A DNA stretch of 47,295 nt from Bdellovibrionaceae bacterium UBA2351 (GCA_002344565.1 DDTZ01000044.1:1-47295), one strand, 5' to 3'. Shown: positions 24,013 through 33,235, counted from the first letter of the stretch. Notes: a model not told the origin generated them from the sequence alone. Numbers and translations are program-made.

Positions 24013-25860
24013 ATGAACATCAATAATTTTGTTATCTCGGTCGCCACTGTCAACGGAAGCGGATCTCAATCCGCTAACAACATTCTGCTTAAATCTCTTT
24101 TCCGGATGGGTATCCCAGTAGGTGGTAAAAACGTTTTCCCTTCTAACATTGCTGGTTTGCCGACTTGGTTCTGGATCCGCGCCGATGAAAAAGGCTTTGT
24201 CGCTCGTCGCGAGCATGCCGACATATTCGTCGCGATGAATCCGACAACATTGAAAGAGGATCTTAAAACTGTAAAAAATGGCGGCTATTTTATCTATAAT
24301 TCTGATCTGGGCATAAAACCAGAGCTAACGCCGGAACTTCAGGAAGTTCAACTGATTCCAATTTCGTTCAAGCCATTAGTTGATAAATCGACGGACTCCA
24401 TAAAAATAAAGAAACTGGTAATTAATATGGTTTACGTGGGCGTGATCGCAAAGCTGTTAGGCATCGATGTGCCGACATTGAATGAAACTATTGCCGATCA
24501 ATTCGATGGAAAAGAATCTGTTATTGAAGTGAATCGCAAAGCATCTGAAATAGGTTTTGCCTACGCTCAAGAAAATATCAAAATTCCATTTTTGTTTAAG
24601 GCTGAAAAATCAGACCGAAATAAAAATAAAATAATGATGGATGGCAATGCTGCCGGAGCTCTTGGCTGGTTATTTGGGGGGTGTACATTTACGGCTTGGT
24701 ACCCTATCACACCGTCTAGCTCAATCGTGGAAAACTACATAAAATTTGCCAACAAATATCGTAAAGATGAAAACGGAAAAAACAAATTCGCCGTGGTTCA
24801 AGCGGAAGACGAACTGTCAGCGATGTGTATGGTGATCGGTGCCGGCTGGTCTGGCGCACGCAGTATCACAGCTACATCTGGCCCAGGTTTAAGTCTGATG
24901 GCTGAATCTGCAGGTTTTTCTTATTTCACAGAAATTCCGACGGTAATCTGGAACGTTCAACGTATGGGACCATCCACTGGAATGCCAACACGCACGGCTC
25001 AGGGAGACCTTCTGTCGTCTGTCTTCCTTTCACACGGAGACACAAAACATCCATGCTTGATTCCTGGTACGATCAAAGAGTGTTTTGAATTCGGCCAAAC
25101 AGCATTCGACGTTGCCGAACGATTACAACAATTAGTTATCGTGCTTAGCGATTTAGATTTAGGTATGAATTTGTGGATGGAAGAAAAATGGGATTACCCA
25201 GAAAAACCATATCATCGCGGCAAAATCCTATCAACGGCTGATTTAGAAAAAGTAACCCAATTTGAACGTTATGCCGATGTAGACGGTGATGGCATAGCAT
25301 ATAGAACTCTACCGGGCACAAAAAGCGATAAGGCGGCCTATTTCACTCGCGGCAGCGGACATAATCGCCGCGCAGCCTATACAGAAAAAAGTGACGAGTA
25401 TCTGTATATCATCGATCGTTTAGCGAAAAAGTGGCAAACAGCGAAAGCCTATGTTCCAGCTCCCGTGTTCTGTGATTCAATAAATTTGAAATCTGAAGAA
25501 TTACCAGCAGGCAAATCAGTTAAAGCCTTATACAAAAACAAATATGGAATACTAGCCTATGGTTCTAGCGATATGTCTGTAAAAGAAGCCATGTACTTGT
25601 TTAACAAACAAAATCTTGATTTTGATTACTGCCGCGTTCGTGCCGTACCATTCAATGATTCTGTATTAGAATTTATTAAATCTCACGAGCGTGTTTTCGT
25701 CGTTGATCAAAATCGCGACGGCCAAATGTTCGAATTATTAAAAATGGAAATGCCGGACACTACGCCACATTTAAGCTCCGTGAAACACTATGATGGTACC
25801 CCGATTACAGCCGATACTATCGTTAAAAATATTAAGTCAATCATCGGAGACGCGGTATGA
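24013..25860 (+). CDS. korA: 2-oxoacid:ferredoxin oxidoreductase, fused gamma-alpha subunit
   Basis: A 615-residue fusion. The N-terminal 200 residues are the gamma-type domain (ATVNGSGSQSANNILLKSLF). From about 210 it is the alpha subunit with the pyrimidine-binding domain (GNAAGALGWLFGGCTFTAWY, then PITPSSSIVENY, VVQAEDELSAMCMVIGAGWS and ATSGPGLSLMAE). With the next gene it forms the two-subunit type that converts 2-oxoglutarate plus CoA to succinyl-CoA, CO2 and reduced ferredoxin. The start has no SD and only a 77-bp gap to the divergent gcdH-like gene, so the mRNA may be nearly leaderless. Its stop overlaps korB by four bases. 2-oxoglutarate is the likeliest substrate, but related 2-oxoacids are possible. 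Confidence 0.9.
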   Translation: MNINNFVISVATVNGSGSQSANNILLKSLFRMGIPVGGKNVFPSNIAGLPTWFWIRADEKGFVARREHADIFVAMNPTTLKEDLKTVKNGGYFIYNSDLGIKPELTPELQEVQLIPISFKPLVDKSTDSIKIKKLVINMVYVGVIAKLLGIDVPTLNETIADQFDGKESVIEVNRKASEIGFAYAQENIKIPFLFKAEKSDRNKNKIMMDGNAAGALGWLFGGCTFTAWYPITPSSSIVENYIKFANKYRKDENGKNKFAVVQAEDELSAMCMVIGAGWSGARSITATSGPGLSLMAESAGFSYFTEIPTVIWNVQRMGPSTGMPTRTAQGDLLSSVFLSHGDTKHPCLIPGTIKECFEFGQTAFDVAERLQQLVIVLSDLDLGMNLWMEEKWDYPEKPYHRGKILSTADLEKVTQFERYADVDGDGIAYRTLPGTKSDKAAYFTRGSGHNRRAAYTEKSDEYLYIIDRLAKKWQTAKAYVPAPVFCDSINLKSEELPAGKSVKALYKNKYGILAYGSSDMSVKEAMYLFNKQNLDFDYCRVRAVPFNDSVLEFIKSHERVFVVDQNRDGQMFELLKMEMPDTTPHLSSVKHYDGTPITADTIVKNIKSIIGDAV

Positions 25861-26903
25861 GCACCGAAACACCAGTAGCACCAAAAACAACTAACAAAAT
25901 CGGTCTTGAAAAGAAAGACTACGCGGGCGGCCCCTCTACTTTATGCACGGGTTGCGGTCACGACTCGATTTCTGCACATATTATGAATGCGACATTTTTG
26001 AATGGAACTCATCCTCATGACATCGCAAAAATGTCAGGTATTGGTTGCAGCTCAAAAACCCCTGCGTATTACATTTCTAAATCATTCGGTTTTAATTCGA
26101 TGCATGGTCGTATGGCTCCAATTTCAACGGGTGCAAAAGTGGTTAATGGCCAAATGAAACTAATTGGTATGAGCGGCGATGGCGACACGGCCAGTATCGG
26201 CTTAGGTGGCTTTGCCCACTTAATTCGTAGAAATGTTGAAATGTGTTACTTAGTTGCGAACAACGGCGTTTATGGCTTAACGAAAGGGCAATTCAGTGCG
26301 ACGGCGGACAAAGGCGCAAAACAAAAAAACGGCGCTTATAATCCATTCGACACTATCGACATTTGCTCGTTGGCGTTAGACCTTGGTTGCACATTTGTCG
26401 CACGCTCATTTTCAGGTGATGCAAAACAATTAGTTCCACTGTTGCAAGCAGCGATGAAACACAAAGGCACTGCGGTTATCGATATCATTTCTCCATGTAT
26501 CACATTCAATAATCATGATGGTTCAACAAAGAGCTACACCTACGTTCGCGAACACGACATCAGCTTACAAGAGCTAGGCATCATCCAACCAATGGATGAA
26601 ATCAAAGTCGACTACGCCGAGGGCGAACGCCAAGCGGTACAGTTACCTGATGGTTCAACACTGACTCTAAAAAAACTAGCCAAACAAGAACTAGACATTA
26701 CCGACCGTTACGCGGCGATGAGATTACTAAACGAAAGCAAAAAAACAAATGATATTCTAACCGGTTTATTCTACATCGATTCCAAATCAGAATCATTAAA
26801 TGACACCCTAAACATGGTCGATGGTTCACTAGCTTTCTTAAATGAAAAAGAACTAAGACCAACAAAAGCCCAATGGAACGAAATCCTATCAGATTTCGTT
26901 TAA
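25857..26903 (+). CDS. korB: 2-oxoacid:ferredoxin oxidoreductase, beta subunit
   Basis: A 348-residue TPP-binding subunit. The 4Fe-4S ligands are C30 and C33 (LCTGCGHDSI), C64 (GIGCSSKTP) and C214 (IISPCITFNNH). The TPP-Mg motif is GMSGDGDTASIG with the NNGVYGLTKGQ element. It is the catalytic half paired with the fused gamma-alpha subunit. There is no separate ferredoxin-like delta subunit in this locus. The start overlaps the korA stop (ATGA), so translation is coupled. After residue about 250 the sequence has a long tail typical of the family. Confidence 0.92.
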   Translation: MSTETPVAPKTTNKIGLEKKDYAGGPSTLCTGCGHDSISAHIMNATFLNGTHPHDIAKMSGIGCSSKTPAYYISKSFGFNSMHGRMAPISTGAKVVNGQMKLIGMSGDGDTASIGLGGFAHLIRRNVEMCYLVANNGVYGLTKGQFSATADKGAKQKNGAYNPFDTIDICSLALDLGCTFVARSFSGDAKQLVPLLQAAMKHKGTAVIDIISPCITFNNHDGSTKSYTYVREHDISLQELGIIQPMDEIKVDYAEGERQAVQLPDGSTLTLKKLAKQELDITDRYAAMRLLNESKKTNDILTGLFYIDSKSESLNDTLNMVDGSLAFLNEKELRPTKAQWNEILSDFV

Positions 26904-26916
26904 TCATTTCTGAAAA

Positions 26917-26937
26917 GGCTCCGCCACCCCCGGAGCC
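26917..26937 (+). terminator. GC-rich hairpin after korB
   Basis: GGCTCCG, a C-rich 7-nt loop, CGGAGCC: a perfect 7-bp stem 13 bp past the korB stop. No clear T-tract follows, so terminator activity is probable but not certain. Confidence 0.55.
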
Positions 26938-27072
26938 TCAGAACTCCTCTCTTAGATTACAACGCGGCACAATTTAGTATTCGCCTGTTAAAACCTTTCG
27001 AACGAAATTTTCTTAATATTTCTAGAACTCAGGGCTAAAGGGGGTGTATTGGAAAACCAGCCATACGTTTAA

Positions 27073-27259
27073 TCCATCGACACCCCCAATTTTGCTCACT
27101 TCCTCTACCAAGGCCCTGGCGACCTTAACCCGGCTCAAATTGAAACACTTTCCCATGCTAAGACAAGGACTGGAATTTGAAAGTAAGTTTCTAGATCGTT
27201 CGCAATTTCGATTAGATATGGACTCTGGGGATCGTGTAATTGAACCGAAACAGTTTTGA
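27073..27259 (+). pseudogene. Possible frameshifted coding remnant before the cytochrome operon
   Basis: The 366 bp between korB and the next clear gene is not obviously empty. One frame (27073-27180) reads SIDTPNFAHFLYQGPGDLNP and continues plausibly for 35 codons to a TGA. Another frame then reads GLEFESKFLDRSQFRLDMDS, then GDRVIEPKQF with a stop at 27257-27259, 10 bp before the next start and directly before its SD. The two pieces together look like one small protein broken by a frameshift. An inverted repeat (GGGGGTGT at 27040, ACACCCCC at 27080) overlaps the start. The second frame is also open upstream to 27044, so an intact 71-residue ORF is the alternative. No family is recognised. 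Confidence 0.35.
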
Positions 27260-27269
27260 GGGGAAATAA

Positions 27270-28832
27270 GTGAAAATCATTGGGTTTCTGGTGTTTCTAT
27301 CTACAATTCAAAGCCTAGCCAACTCTGTTAGTTTGACCGAGCAGAAATTATACCGTCGTTGCTATATGCAGCTGGTGCAGGCTCCAATTCCATTAAAAGA
27401 TCCAACTTTTGCACAAATCAAAAATGGACAACTGAAAGCGGTTGATGCATGCATGAACCTTTTGAACGAAGCCAACCTAGATGGCCAAGGCCTAATTAAA
27501 AATTCTGCTTCGTCGGTAGGTTCGATTCAGCAAAAAATTCTGCGAACTTTTTTTGAATTTCACAACACTTGGTTCGTCGCAAATGCCATGAACCAAATTC
27601 AAGATTACAATGAAGAGCTAAATCGCGGTAGCACCGATGTTTACGATGCGCACGAGCAGTCCTACTTTTTAACTCGGGCTCTTTTTGGCAATGGCCGCTT
27701 TTCAGATATTCTGAAAGGAACGGAACGACTGAAAGCGGTTCGTATTGAAGACTCGGCTCGCGTTCGTTCTGTTATCGGTCGCGATTGGGCGACGCGCGCG
27801 CCTTCACGCACTACCCTGGGTGAAAACGGATATTGGGATTTTAATACTATTTTATTCCAGTCGATGAATGGCACTCATACCGGCAACGGAGACGCACGCC
27901 CAGCAGAAGATTTTGTGAGAGCACCCCTTGTTGCTGTTGGAGCCTTAGTGGGAATTCAGTCGAACACGGATGGATTCATGGTTCGTAATTTAAGTTTAGA
28001 GCCGCTTGGTGCATTTCGCCCGGGCAGCTCTGAGCCGTCGCTTGAATATAGCTATAACTTTTTCCGCAACCATGGCGGCGGTATCATAGGATTACCTTCG
28101 TATTTCTTAATGAACTATGGCCATGGTCGCGGACTGAAAAGCAACGGCACAACAAAACTTCCTCGTCGCTGGATCAAATCAGTGATGGAAACATTTATGT
28201 GCGCAACCCTGCCCACTTTGCGTGAAAGTGATATTCAAAATTTGGTGATTGCAAACTCTACAACTCCATTTAGAAAGTCAGCGAGCTGTGTTCAATGTCA
28301 TGCAACGATGGACCAGGCCGCTGGTGTTGCTAGAAATTTAACGACGGGTTCGTCAGCCTACTTTGTGATCGACAGCGGTAGCAACCAAGAACGTACTCAT
28401 TCAAAAACTCCCATCATGCTGGCTCAATATCGCCAAGAAAAGGCATCGGTATCCGAATGGATTCACGTGGACGATCCTGAGTTTCACATTAAAAAGTCGA
28501 CGGGAAAATTCTTTACGCGTTTATTTAATGGCGAAATCTTAGATCGCAATATTAGCTCAATCGACGATTTAGGAAACGTGATCACTCAAACTCAAGATTT
28601 CTACACGTGTGCGGCGAAACGCTATTTTGAATTTTTCACGGGAATTCAAGTTCCGCTCTATGACAAGAAAGATCCACGGTATGCAGAAATGAATCGAATG
28701 TTAACTTCAGAACATATTAAGAACAGAGAATTCGTTGAAAATCTGGGGGCAGATCTTCAGCGAGACCAATCATTAAAAAATTTGGTCAAACGAATTATCG
28801 CGTCTGATTACTACAGAAGCGAAGAGTTTTAA
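27270..28832 (+). CDS. Secreted CxxCH protein, DUF1588/DUF1585-like
   Basis: The start is a GTG eight bases after GAGGGG. The 520-residue product has a signal peptide (KIIGFLVFLSTIQSLANSV). One c-type haem motif, CVQCH at residues 340-344, is followed by ATMDQAAGVARN, which resembles the CxxCH...MDP segment of DUF1588. The C-terminus (FYTCAAKRYFEFFTG, then LKNLVKRIIASDYYRSEEF) resembles DUF1585. These domains occur in planctomycete cytochrome-like proteins of unknown function. The protein is probably periplasmic with one covalent haem. It starts a tight operon with the DUF1501-type protein 19 bp downstream. The domain assignments are by eye and approximate. Confidence 0.72.
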   Translation: MKIIGFLVFLSTIQSLANSVSLTEQKLYRRCYMQLVQAPIPLKDPTFAQIKNGQLKAVDACMNLLNEANLDGQGLIKNSASSVGSIQQKILRTFFEFHNTWFVANAMNQIQDYNEELNRGSTDVYDAHEQSYFLTRALFGNGRFSDILKGTERLKAVRIEDSARVRSVIGRDWATRAPSRTTLGENGYWDFNTILFQSMNGTHTGNGDARPAEDFVRAPLVAVGALVGIQSNTDGFMVRNLSLEPLGAFRPGSSEPSLEYSYNFFRNHGGGIIGLPSYFLMNYGHGRGLKSNGTTKLPRRWIKSVMETFMCATLPTLRESDIQNLVIANSTTPFRKSASCVQCHATMDQAAGVARNLTTGSSAYFVIDSGSNQERTHSKTPIMLAQYRQEKASVSEWIHVDDPEFHIKKSTGKFFTRLFNGEILDRNISSIDDLGNVITQTQDFYTCAAKRYFEFFTGIQVPLYDKKDPRYAEMNRMLTSEHIKNREFVENLGADLQRDQSLKNLVKRIIASDYYRSEEF

Positions 28833-28851
28833 GAATTACTTTGGGGGAAAT

Positions 28852-30540
28852 TTGAAGCGCCGACAGTTCCTAAAAAATTCATCATTTGCCATGTCGCCTC
28901 TATTTTTGGATGCCTTCTTAACCACGTTGGTTAATGATTTTACTACGCGTGCGATGGCAGAAGCTAATTCACAATCAACGGTCCGGAACTATATCAACGT
29001 AATGATGCCTGGCGCACCTATGCGCTACATGTTCGATCACTGGTTAAAAACAAGCGCGTCCGATGGAGACCTGCAGTATAATTCAATGACAGGAAACTCC
29101 TACTCTTACTCTAATGGATCTATTTCTGGGGTAGGCGTAAAATATCATAGTTACAACAACATGCTTGTGCCCCACTTATTTAGCCAAAATGTCCAATTAT
29201 CAAATGGTCCGACTAGCATTTCTAACTTGCTGGATAATATGCTTGTTATACGCGGCTACGGTACTGGTGTTGATGGACATTCCGCTAACTCAGCCAAACA
29301 GATGGCTCCTCTGGGTGGCGTACCCAGTTTACCGGGCTTGGTAGCTGACAATTCGTCCAAAATTTTCGAGGCCGTTCAAGCTCCCGCACGCGGCTCTTTT
29401 TCATCATTCGTTTCGCAAAAAGGTAAAGCCGTAAATGTTTTGCCGATCAATGATCCATTAAAAACTTTACTTGTTGGCTTCAGCAAGCCGACTTCAATGG
29501 AGGCACGTTCTTTAAAAGATCGCAATGCCGACGCCTTCGACAAAGCAAAACGCAATCTAGCTTCAAAAGGTGCCGAAATGAATACGGCTTCTAAAATTCT
29601 AAATGCTAGTTTAGCAAATGCAGAAGCATTGATGAAAAAAGGTATTGGAAATTTAGATGCGTATATGCAAGAAGCTCTGCCTCGCTATCAACGCATTGTT
29701 GCCGAGGCGGTACGAAGCCTAAATGTTGATTCCATCAGTGTGAATCCTATCGTTGCTGGCAGCGATCTTATTTTAAATGGCACTGGCGGAGAACGTTTCA
29801 ACTGGGGTATTCAGTCGGGCGATGTGTATTTGTTTGGTCCCGACTATGACATGAGAAACGCTCTCACGAACGCTTTCATCGGGGTCTATGCAGAAGGCTT
29901 GGCTATGGCGGAATACGTAATTAACGAAAACCTTGCGCAATCAGTAGAAATCATGGCTACGTCATTATATAACTTTTTTGTTCCGCGGGTAGAATCATCA
30001 AGCGGGTATAAAACTCCAGTGGGCGCCGCTAACTTAGAACTAATTCTAGATATGCACGCTACGGGTTCCCATACGAATGTGTTCGCATTCAATGCATACT
30101 ATCGCGGAATCGCGGCCGGGCTTTTAGAATTGATTTCAAAACTAAAAGCAAAAAATACGTTCAGTAACACACTCATTCAGTTCACAAGCGATTTCGGTCG
30201 TATCACACGCACAAGCAGCACAGGCTCAGACCACGGATTCAATCAAATGGTAACAAGTGCTATCAGCGGCGCATTCACTGGCGGCCCATACGTCGTAGGC
30301 AATGTATCTCGTACCGGACTCAATGGGGACTACGCCGGCACGCAAGGTTTAGGCGCTTCAATTCGCGGATATAATCAGAAAGGCAGACCTACTCCCCTGG
30401 CTCCAGCGTCTACGATCGCGGAACTACTTTCAGTAGATCACAACCCATACTCAAATCTTGCGGCACCATTAGTTAAAATTAAAGATGGTAAACTTGAGTA
30501 TGAATTTGGAAAAGGAGCTATTGTTGAAACTGCTGAATAA
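28852..30540 (+). CDS. Tat-exported DUF1501-type protein
   Basis: The start is TTG after GGGGG, giving a 562-residue product with a clear twin-arginine signal (KRRQFLKNSSFAMSPLFLDA), so the protein is exported folded. The centre and C-terminus resemble DUF1501, an alkaline-phosphatase/sulfatase-fold family: HATGSHTNVFAFNAYYRG, then LIQFTSDFGRITRTSSTGSD, HGFNQMVTSAISGAFTGGPY. The family partner in planctomycetes is the DUF1585/1588/1592 cytochrome-like protein, which is exactly the preceding gene here. No function is established for either. The next gene begins inside this one. Confidence 0.78.
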   Translation: MKRRQFLKNSSFAMSPLFLDAFLTTLVNDFTTRAMAEANSQSTVRNYINVMMPGAPMRYMFDHWLKTSASDGDLQYNSMTGNSYSYSNGSISGVGVKYHSYNNMLVPHLFSQNVQLSNGPTSISNLLDNMLVIRGYGTGVDGHSANSAKQMAPLGGVPSLPGLVADNSSKIFEAVQAPARGSFSSFVSQKGKAVNVLPINDPLKTLLVGFSKPTSMEARSLKDRNADAFDKAKRNLASKGAEMNTASKILNASLANAEALMKKGIGNLDAYMQEALPRYQRIVAEAVRSLNVDSISVNPIVAGSDLILNGTGGERFNWGIQSGDVYLFGPDYDMRNALTNAFIGVYAEGLAMAEYVINENLAQSVEIMATSLYNFFVPRVESSSGYKTPVGAANLELILDMHATGSHTNVFAFNAYYRGIAAGLLELISKLKAKNTFSNTLIQFTSDFGRITRTSSTGSDHGFNQMVTSAISGAFTGGPYVVGNVSRTGLNGDYAGTQGLGASIRGYNQKGRPTPLAPASTIAELLSVDHNPYSNLAAPLVKIKDGKLEYEFGKGAIVETAE

Positions 30541-31246
30541 GGTAACTCCGTATATCAAATACAGTCTGCTTACACTCTTAGTAGTTGTGAGCCCGATATT
30601 TCTGTTCCAAAACTGCTCTCAGTTCGCGGATCCTAATGAGGGCTCAACCTCATCACGACTAGGTAGTGTAGCTGAGCCAGACCCAAATCACGTTGCGGAG
30701 GCTGAACTAGCACCTCCGAGTAAACAAATTAGACTTGCTAACCGTCGCTACATGATGAGTATCTTTACTGATGTGTTCACCTCGGACGATGGGACGAAAG
30801 CGCCCAATTTGGGATCCTTAACATTTAACTGGGCAGAAAAGCGCGGCGCACAGATTGGTGGCGGTTGCGATGTTAACGACAGTTTATCATTAATTGATTG
30901 TGCCAATGATTCTAATGGCGCGAATTTTCCAATTCACAATGATTCTAACGCAGTCAGAGAGTCATTTAAAATTCAAATGTGTGAAGAGCTTCTTGGTACA
31001 GCAACCGGCTTACAAATAGCTTTATCTAAAGCTAGCCTGGATATAAATGCGCTACCGGATGCAACAGCCACTAATATCAGACCGATTTATGAATTATTTT
31101 ACCGGACGAATGAAGTACCACCGTACTTTATTCAAACTCTACTACAACTACAAACCGATTTAAAAGCCAAAGGTGAACCCGCTAAAGAAATTTGGCGAGG
31201 TATTTTGCTCGTTACCTGCGAATCCCCGGAGTGGCAACTATTATGA
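30524..31246 (+). CDS. FQNC-type lipoprotein in the CxxCH/DUF1501 operon
   Basis: The best start is TTG at 30524, six bases after AAGGAG; the upstream ATG at 30485 places this SD inside the gene. It then overlaps the DUF1501-type gene by 17 bp. The 240-residue product has a hydrophobic signal ending PIFLFQNC, the same atypical lipobox as two other proteins in this window. The N-terminal RLANRRYMMSIFTDVF resembles the DUF1587/1592 start (RLT..Y...L.DLF), and the C-terminus (YELFYRTNEVPPYFIQTLL, then EIWRGILLVTCESPEWQLL) resembles the end of DUF1549/1553-type proteins. Five further Cys could form disulfides. It may be a reduced, lipid-anchored relative of the planctomycete proteins. Confidence 0.65.
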   Translation: MKLLNKVTPYIKYSLLTLLVVVSPIFLFQNCSQFADPNEGSTSSRLGSVAEPDPNHVAEAELAPPSKQIRLANRRYMMSIFTDVFTSDDGTKAPNLGSLTFNWAEKRGAQIGGGCDVNDSLSLIDCANDSNGANFPIHNDSNAVRESFKIQMCEELLGTATGLQIALSKASLDINALPDATATNIRPIYELFYRTNEVPPYFIQTLLQLQTDLKAKGEPAKEIWRGILLVTCESPEWQLL

Positions 31247-32265
31247 AGACATATATAAAAATGCAACTTAAAAAAATTGAAGCGAAGTGGACGCTACCCT
31301 TGGTGGTAGCATCCGTCGTTATTGCTTTCCAAAATTGTGGTGGCGAGTTTCAACCGCTCGACGAATTTAAATATGGTTCCGAATATGCGCGAAACATCGT
31401 CGAACAAACCGAACTACAGTCTTACTGGGATAATTTGTATGATTATGATCTTTTAATGGCGAAAAACGAAATTATTTTTGACTCCGCTGTGAATTCATCG
31501 GCTACACTTTTCTTTGCAGACAATACGACGTCTTTTTTCGTTGTTACAAACCGTCGATCTAATTCAGAGCTATCCCTTGTTGTAGATAGAGACCAAATAT
31601 TAAAAGTGACGGTACAAGGAAATGCGGTGCGATTGGTACATGAAGCACCTGCTAGTAATTTTTCTGAAGTCAGCTTCCCTGTTGATCCCAACAAATCCTT
31701 GGTCATTGGGGCTCGTTCAGGGAAGGATCCTAGAAATATTTTACTTATGGTCAATGGCGAATACAAAGAACTGACAGTTAAGCAAACAGGAACTCCAATT
31801 AACTTTAGCTATTTAGAAAGCAGTTTATCTTTAACGAATATTCAAGAAACACTTATTTTTAAGCGCGCCATGGAACCAGGGGAAATCAACGTGATTTCTC
31901 GTCAGATTGCCTCACAATATAATATCTCCGCGAGAACCAGTCCAAACATGCCCGACTACTTAGCTTGGAGCAATGAATCACCCCTATTCCCGCAAGTTCG
32001 AACAATCATGAGGGAGTCGTGTTTTAGATGTCATACGGCTTGGATAAGCCTATCCGAGTCTGGATTTACAACTGCATCGTCTTATACAAAAAATATTCAG
32101 CTAGTTAAACCGAAAAGCTTAGAGGAGTCGCCGCTTTGGCACTCGCTAAAAGGATCTGCTGATAACAATCCATCAGGCAAACGAGATATGCCAAAAGATT
32201 TGCCCGGCCTATCAGCCGAGCAACTAGCTACTATAAAATCTTGGATTTTTGGAATCTCTAATTAG
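31243..32265 (+). CDS. FQNC-type lipoprotein with LamG-like fold and haem motif
   Basis: I use the ATG at 31243, which overlaps the previous stop by four bases (ATGA). The 340-residue protein has a signal ending VVIAFQNCGGEF. Its middle looks like a LamG/concanavalin-type domain, ending in the typical ETLIFKRAMEPGEINVISRQ. It is followed by one c-type haem motif CFRCH at residues 260-264 and by the KRDMPKDLPGLSAEQLATIK, then SWIFGISN ending seen in planctomycete cytochrome-C-like domains. The predicted product is a lipid-anchored envelope haem protein with a possible carbohydrate-binding module. It is the last gene of the operon and faces the vWA lipoprotein gene 7 bp away. Confidence 0.7.
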   Translation: MKTYIKMQLKKIEAKWTLPLVVASVVIAFQNCGGEFQPLDEFKYGSEYARNIVEQTELQSYWDNLYDYDLLMAKNEIIFDSAVNSSATLFFADNTTSFFVVTNRRSNSELSLVVDRDQILKVTVQGNAVRLVHEAPASNFSEVSFPVDPNKSLVIGARSGKDPRNILLMVNGEYKELTVKQTGTPINFSYLESSLSLTNIQETLIFKRAMEPGEINVISRQIASQYNISARTSPNMPDYLAWSNESPLFPQVRTIMRESCFRCHTAWISLSESGFTTASSYTKNIQLVKPKSLEESPLWHSLKGSADNNPSGKRDMPKDLPGLSAEQLATIKSWIFGISN

Positions 32266-32281
32266 CGGACTACTAGTTCGC
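32265..32281. terminator. Weak hairpin between convergent operons
   Basis: GCGGACT, loop ACT, AGTTCGC: seven pairs with one G-T. It spans the 7-bp gap between the two convergent stop codons. It lacks a T-tract, so it is a weak candidate shared terminator. Confidence 0.3.
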
Positions 32282-33235
32282 TTCTTCAGGAAGGAAATCG
32301 ACTCGAATTCCTTCTTCCGCGTTAGGAACAGATGTTCCATTGAATCGAATCAGATTGCCACTTGCTATATAGGACCATCCGTTTACATCATCCTTTGAAA
32401 CCTCTCGACCCGCCACATATACACGTATTGTATCAACTCTTGGCTTACGATCTAACTTATAGTCCGTAAGGATCTGAATGATCCGAGCTTTAATGCTAGA
32501 AACCGAGCGATACAGATCTGTACCACACAGCGAACCTTTTACCCCACCCGAGTAGTTCACCATTTCCATAAACTTCACACCGGGTTCTTTAAAGCCCCAT
32601 TGTGAACTGCTGCATGTGTCTTGTTGTGACAGCACACCAAAAAAATTCAGTGACCATGCTTTAGTGCCATCCGCGTGGTCTGGTCTCAATTTGTCCAACA
32701 CGCTTGCATAGTAGTTCCATGGTTTTGGGCTTTTATCATCTTCGTTACTTAGAACTATTATGTTAAGATAAGAATCATCACGTAAAAAACCTTTACCTTC
32801 TGTATTGCGATAGGATTCCGAAAGCACAGATTCGATTGCCGCCAACCCTTCCTCAAGAGTCGAACCGTTTTCACCAATAAAAATTTTCTTCTTCAACTCC
32901 TCAACAAAATTCGGAGTCTCTGTCGTGATAAACTTTGGAGTTCCTACTAACTTTCCACTTTCTGGAAAACTGCTTAGCATTGTCATCGACGTGGTTGCGA
33001 TATGGATATCCATATCTAAGTCACGAAGAGAATCGAAAAGATAAGGTAATTGATCATGCAACTGCTGCTGAACCATATTCATCGAGGCACCGTTATCAAT
33101 CACAAATAAAATATCCACTGTGCGATTGTACTTTACGTCCTGTGCAAAATTCTGACTTGTTTCCCCAACTTCAAACTCGACGCCATTTGAACAACCGAGC
33201 AAAAAAATAAAGGGCAATAGCGCCCACTTTTTCAC
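32273..33235 (-). CDS. vWA-domain lipoprotein
   Basis: The start is GTG overlapping the PilZ-protein stop (GTGA), so the two are translationally coupled. The 320-residue protein has a classical lipobox (LLGC, lipidated C15), unlike its FQNC neighbours. The vWA domain starts at TVDILFVIDNGASMNMVQQQ. The MIDAS motif DxSxS is present as D47-N-G49-A-S51, so the middle Ser is Gly, and metal binding may be altered. Later features are TEGKGFLRDDSYLNIIVLSN and EDD at the second metal-site region. A C-terminal part after about residue 240 is a beta-rich extension. vWA lipoproteins often bind partner proteins or assist metal insertion and complex assembly; the facing operon provides an obvious candidate. 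Confidence 0.82.
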   Translation of the reverse strand: MKKWALLPFIFLLGCSNGVEFEVGETSQNFAQDVKYNRTVDILFVIDNGASMNMVQQQLHDQLPYLFDSLRDLDMDIHIATTSMTMLSSFPESGKLVGTPKFITTETPNFVEELKKKIFIGENGSTLEEGLAAIESVLSESYRNTEGKGFLRDDSYLNIIVLSNEDDKSPKPWNYYASVLDKLRPDHADGTKAWSLNFFGVLSQQDTCSSSQWGFKEPGVKFMEMVNYSGGVKGSLCGTDLYRSVSSIKARIIQILTDYKLDRKPRVDTIRVYVAGREVSKDDVNGWSYIASGNLIRFNGTSVPNAEEGIRVDFLPEEAN

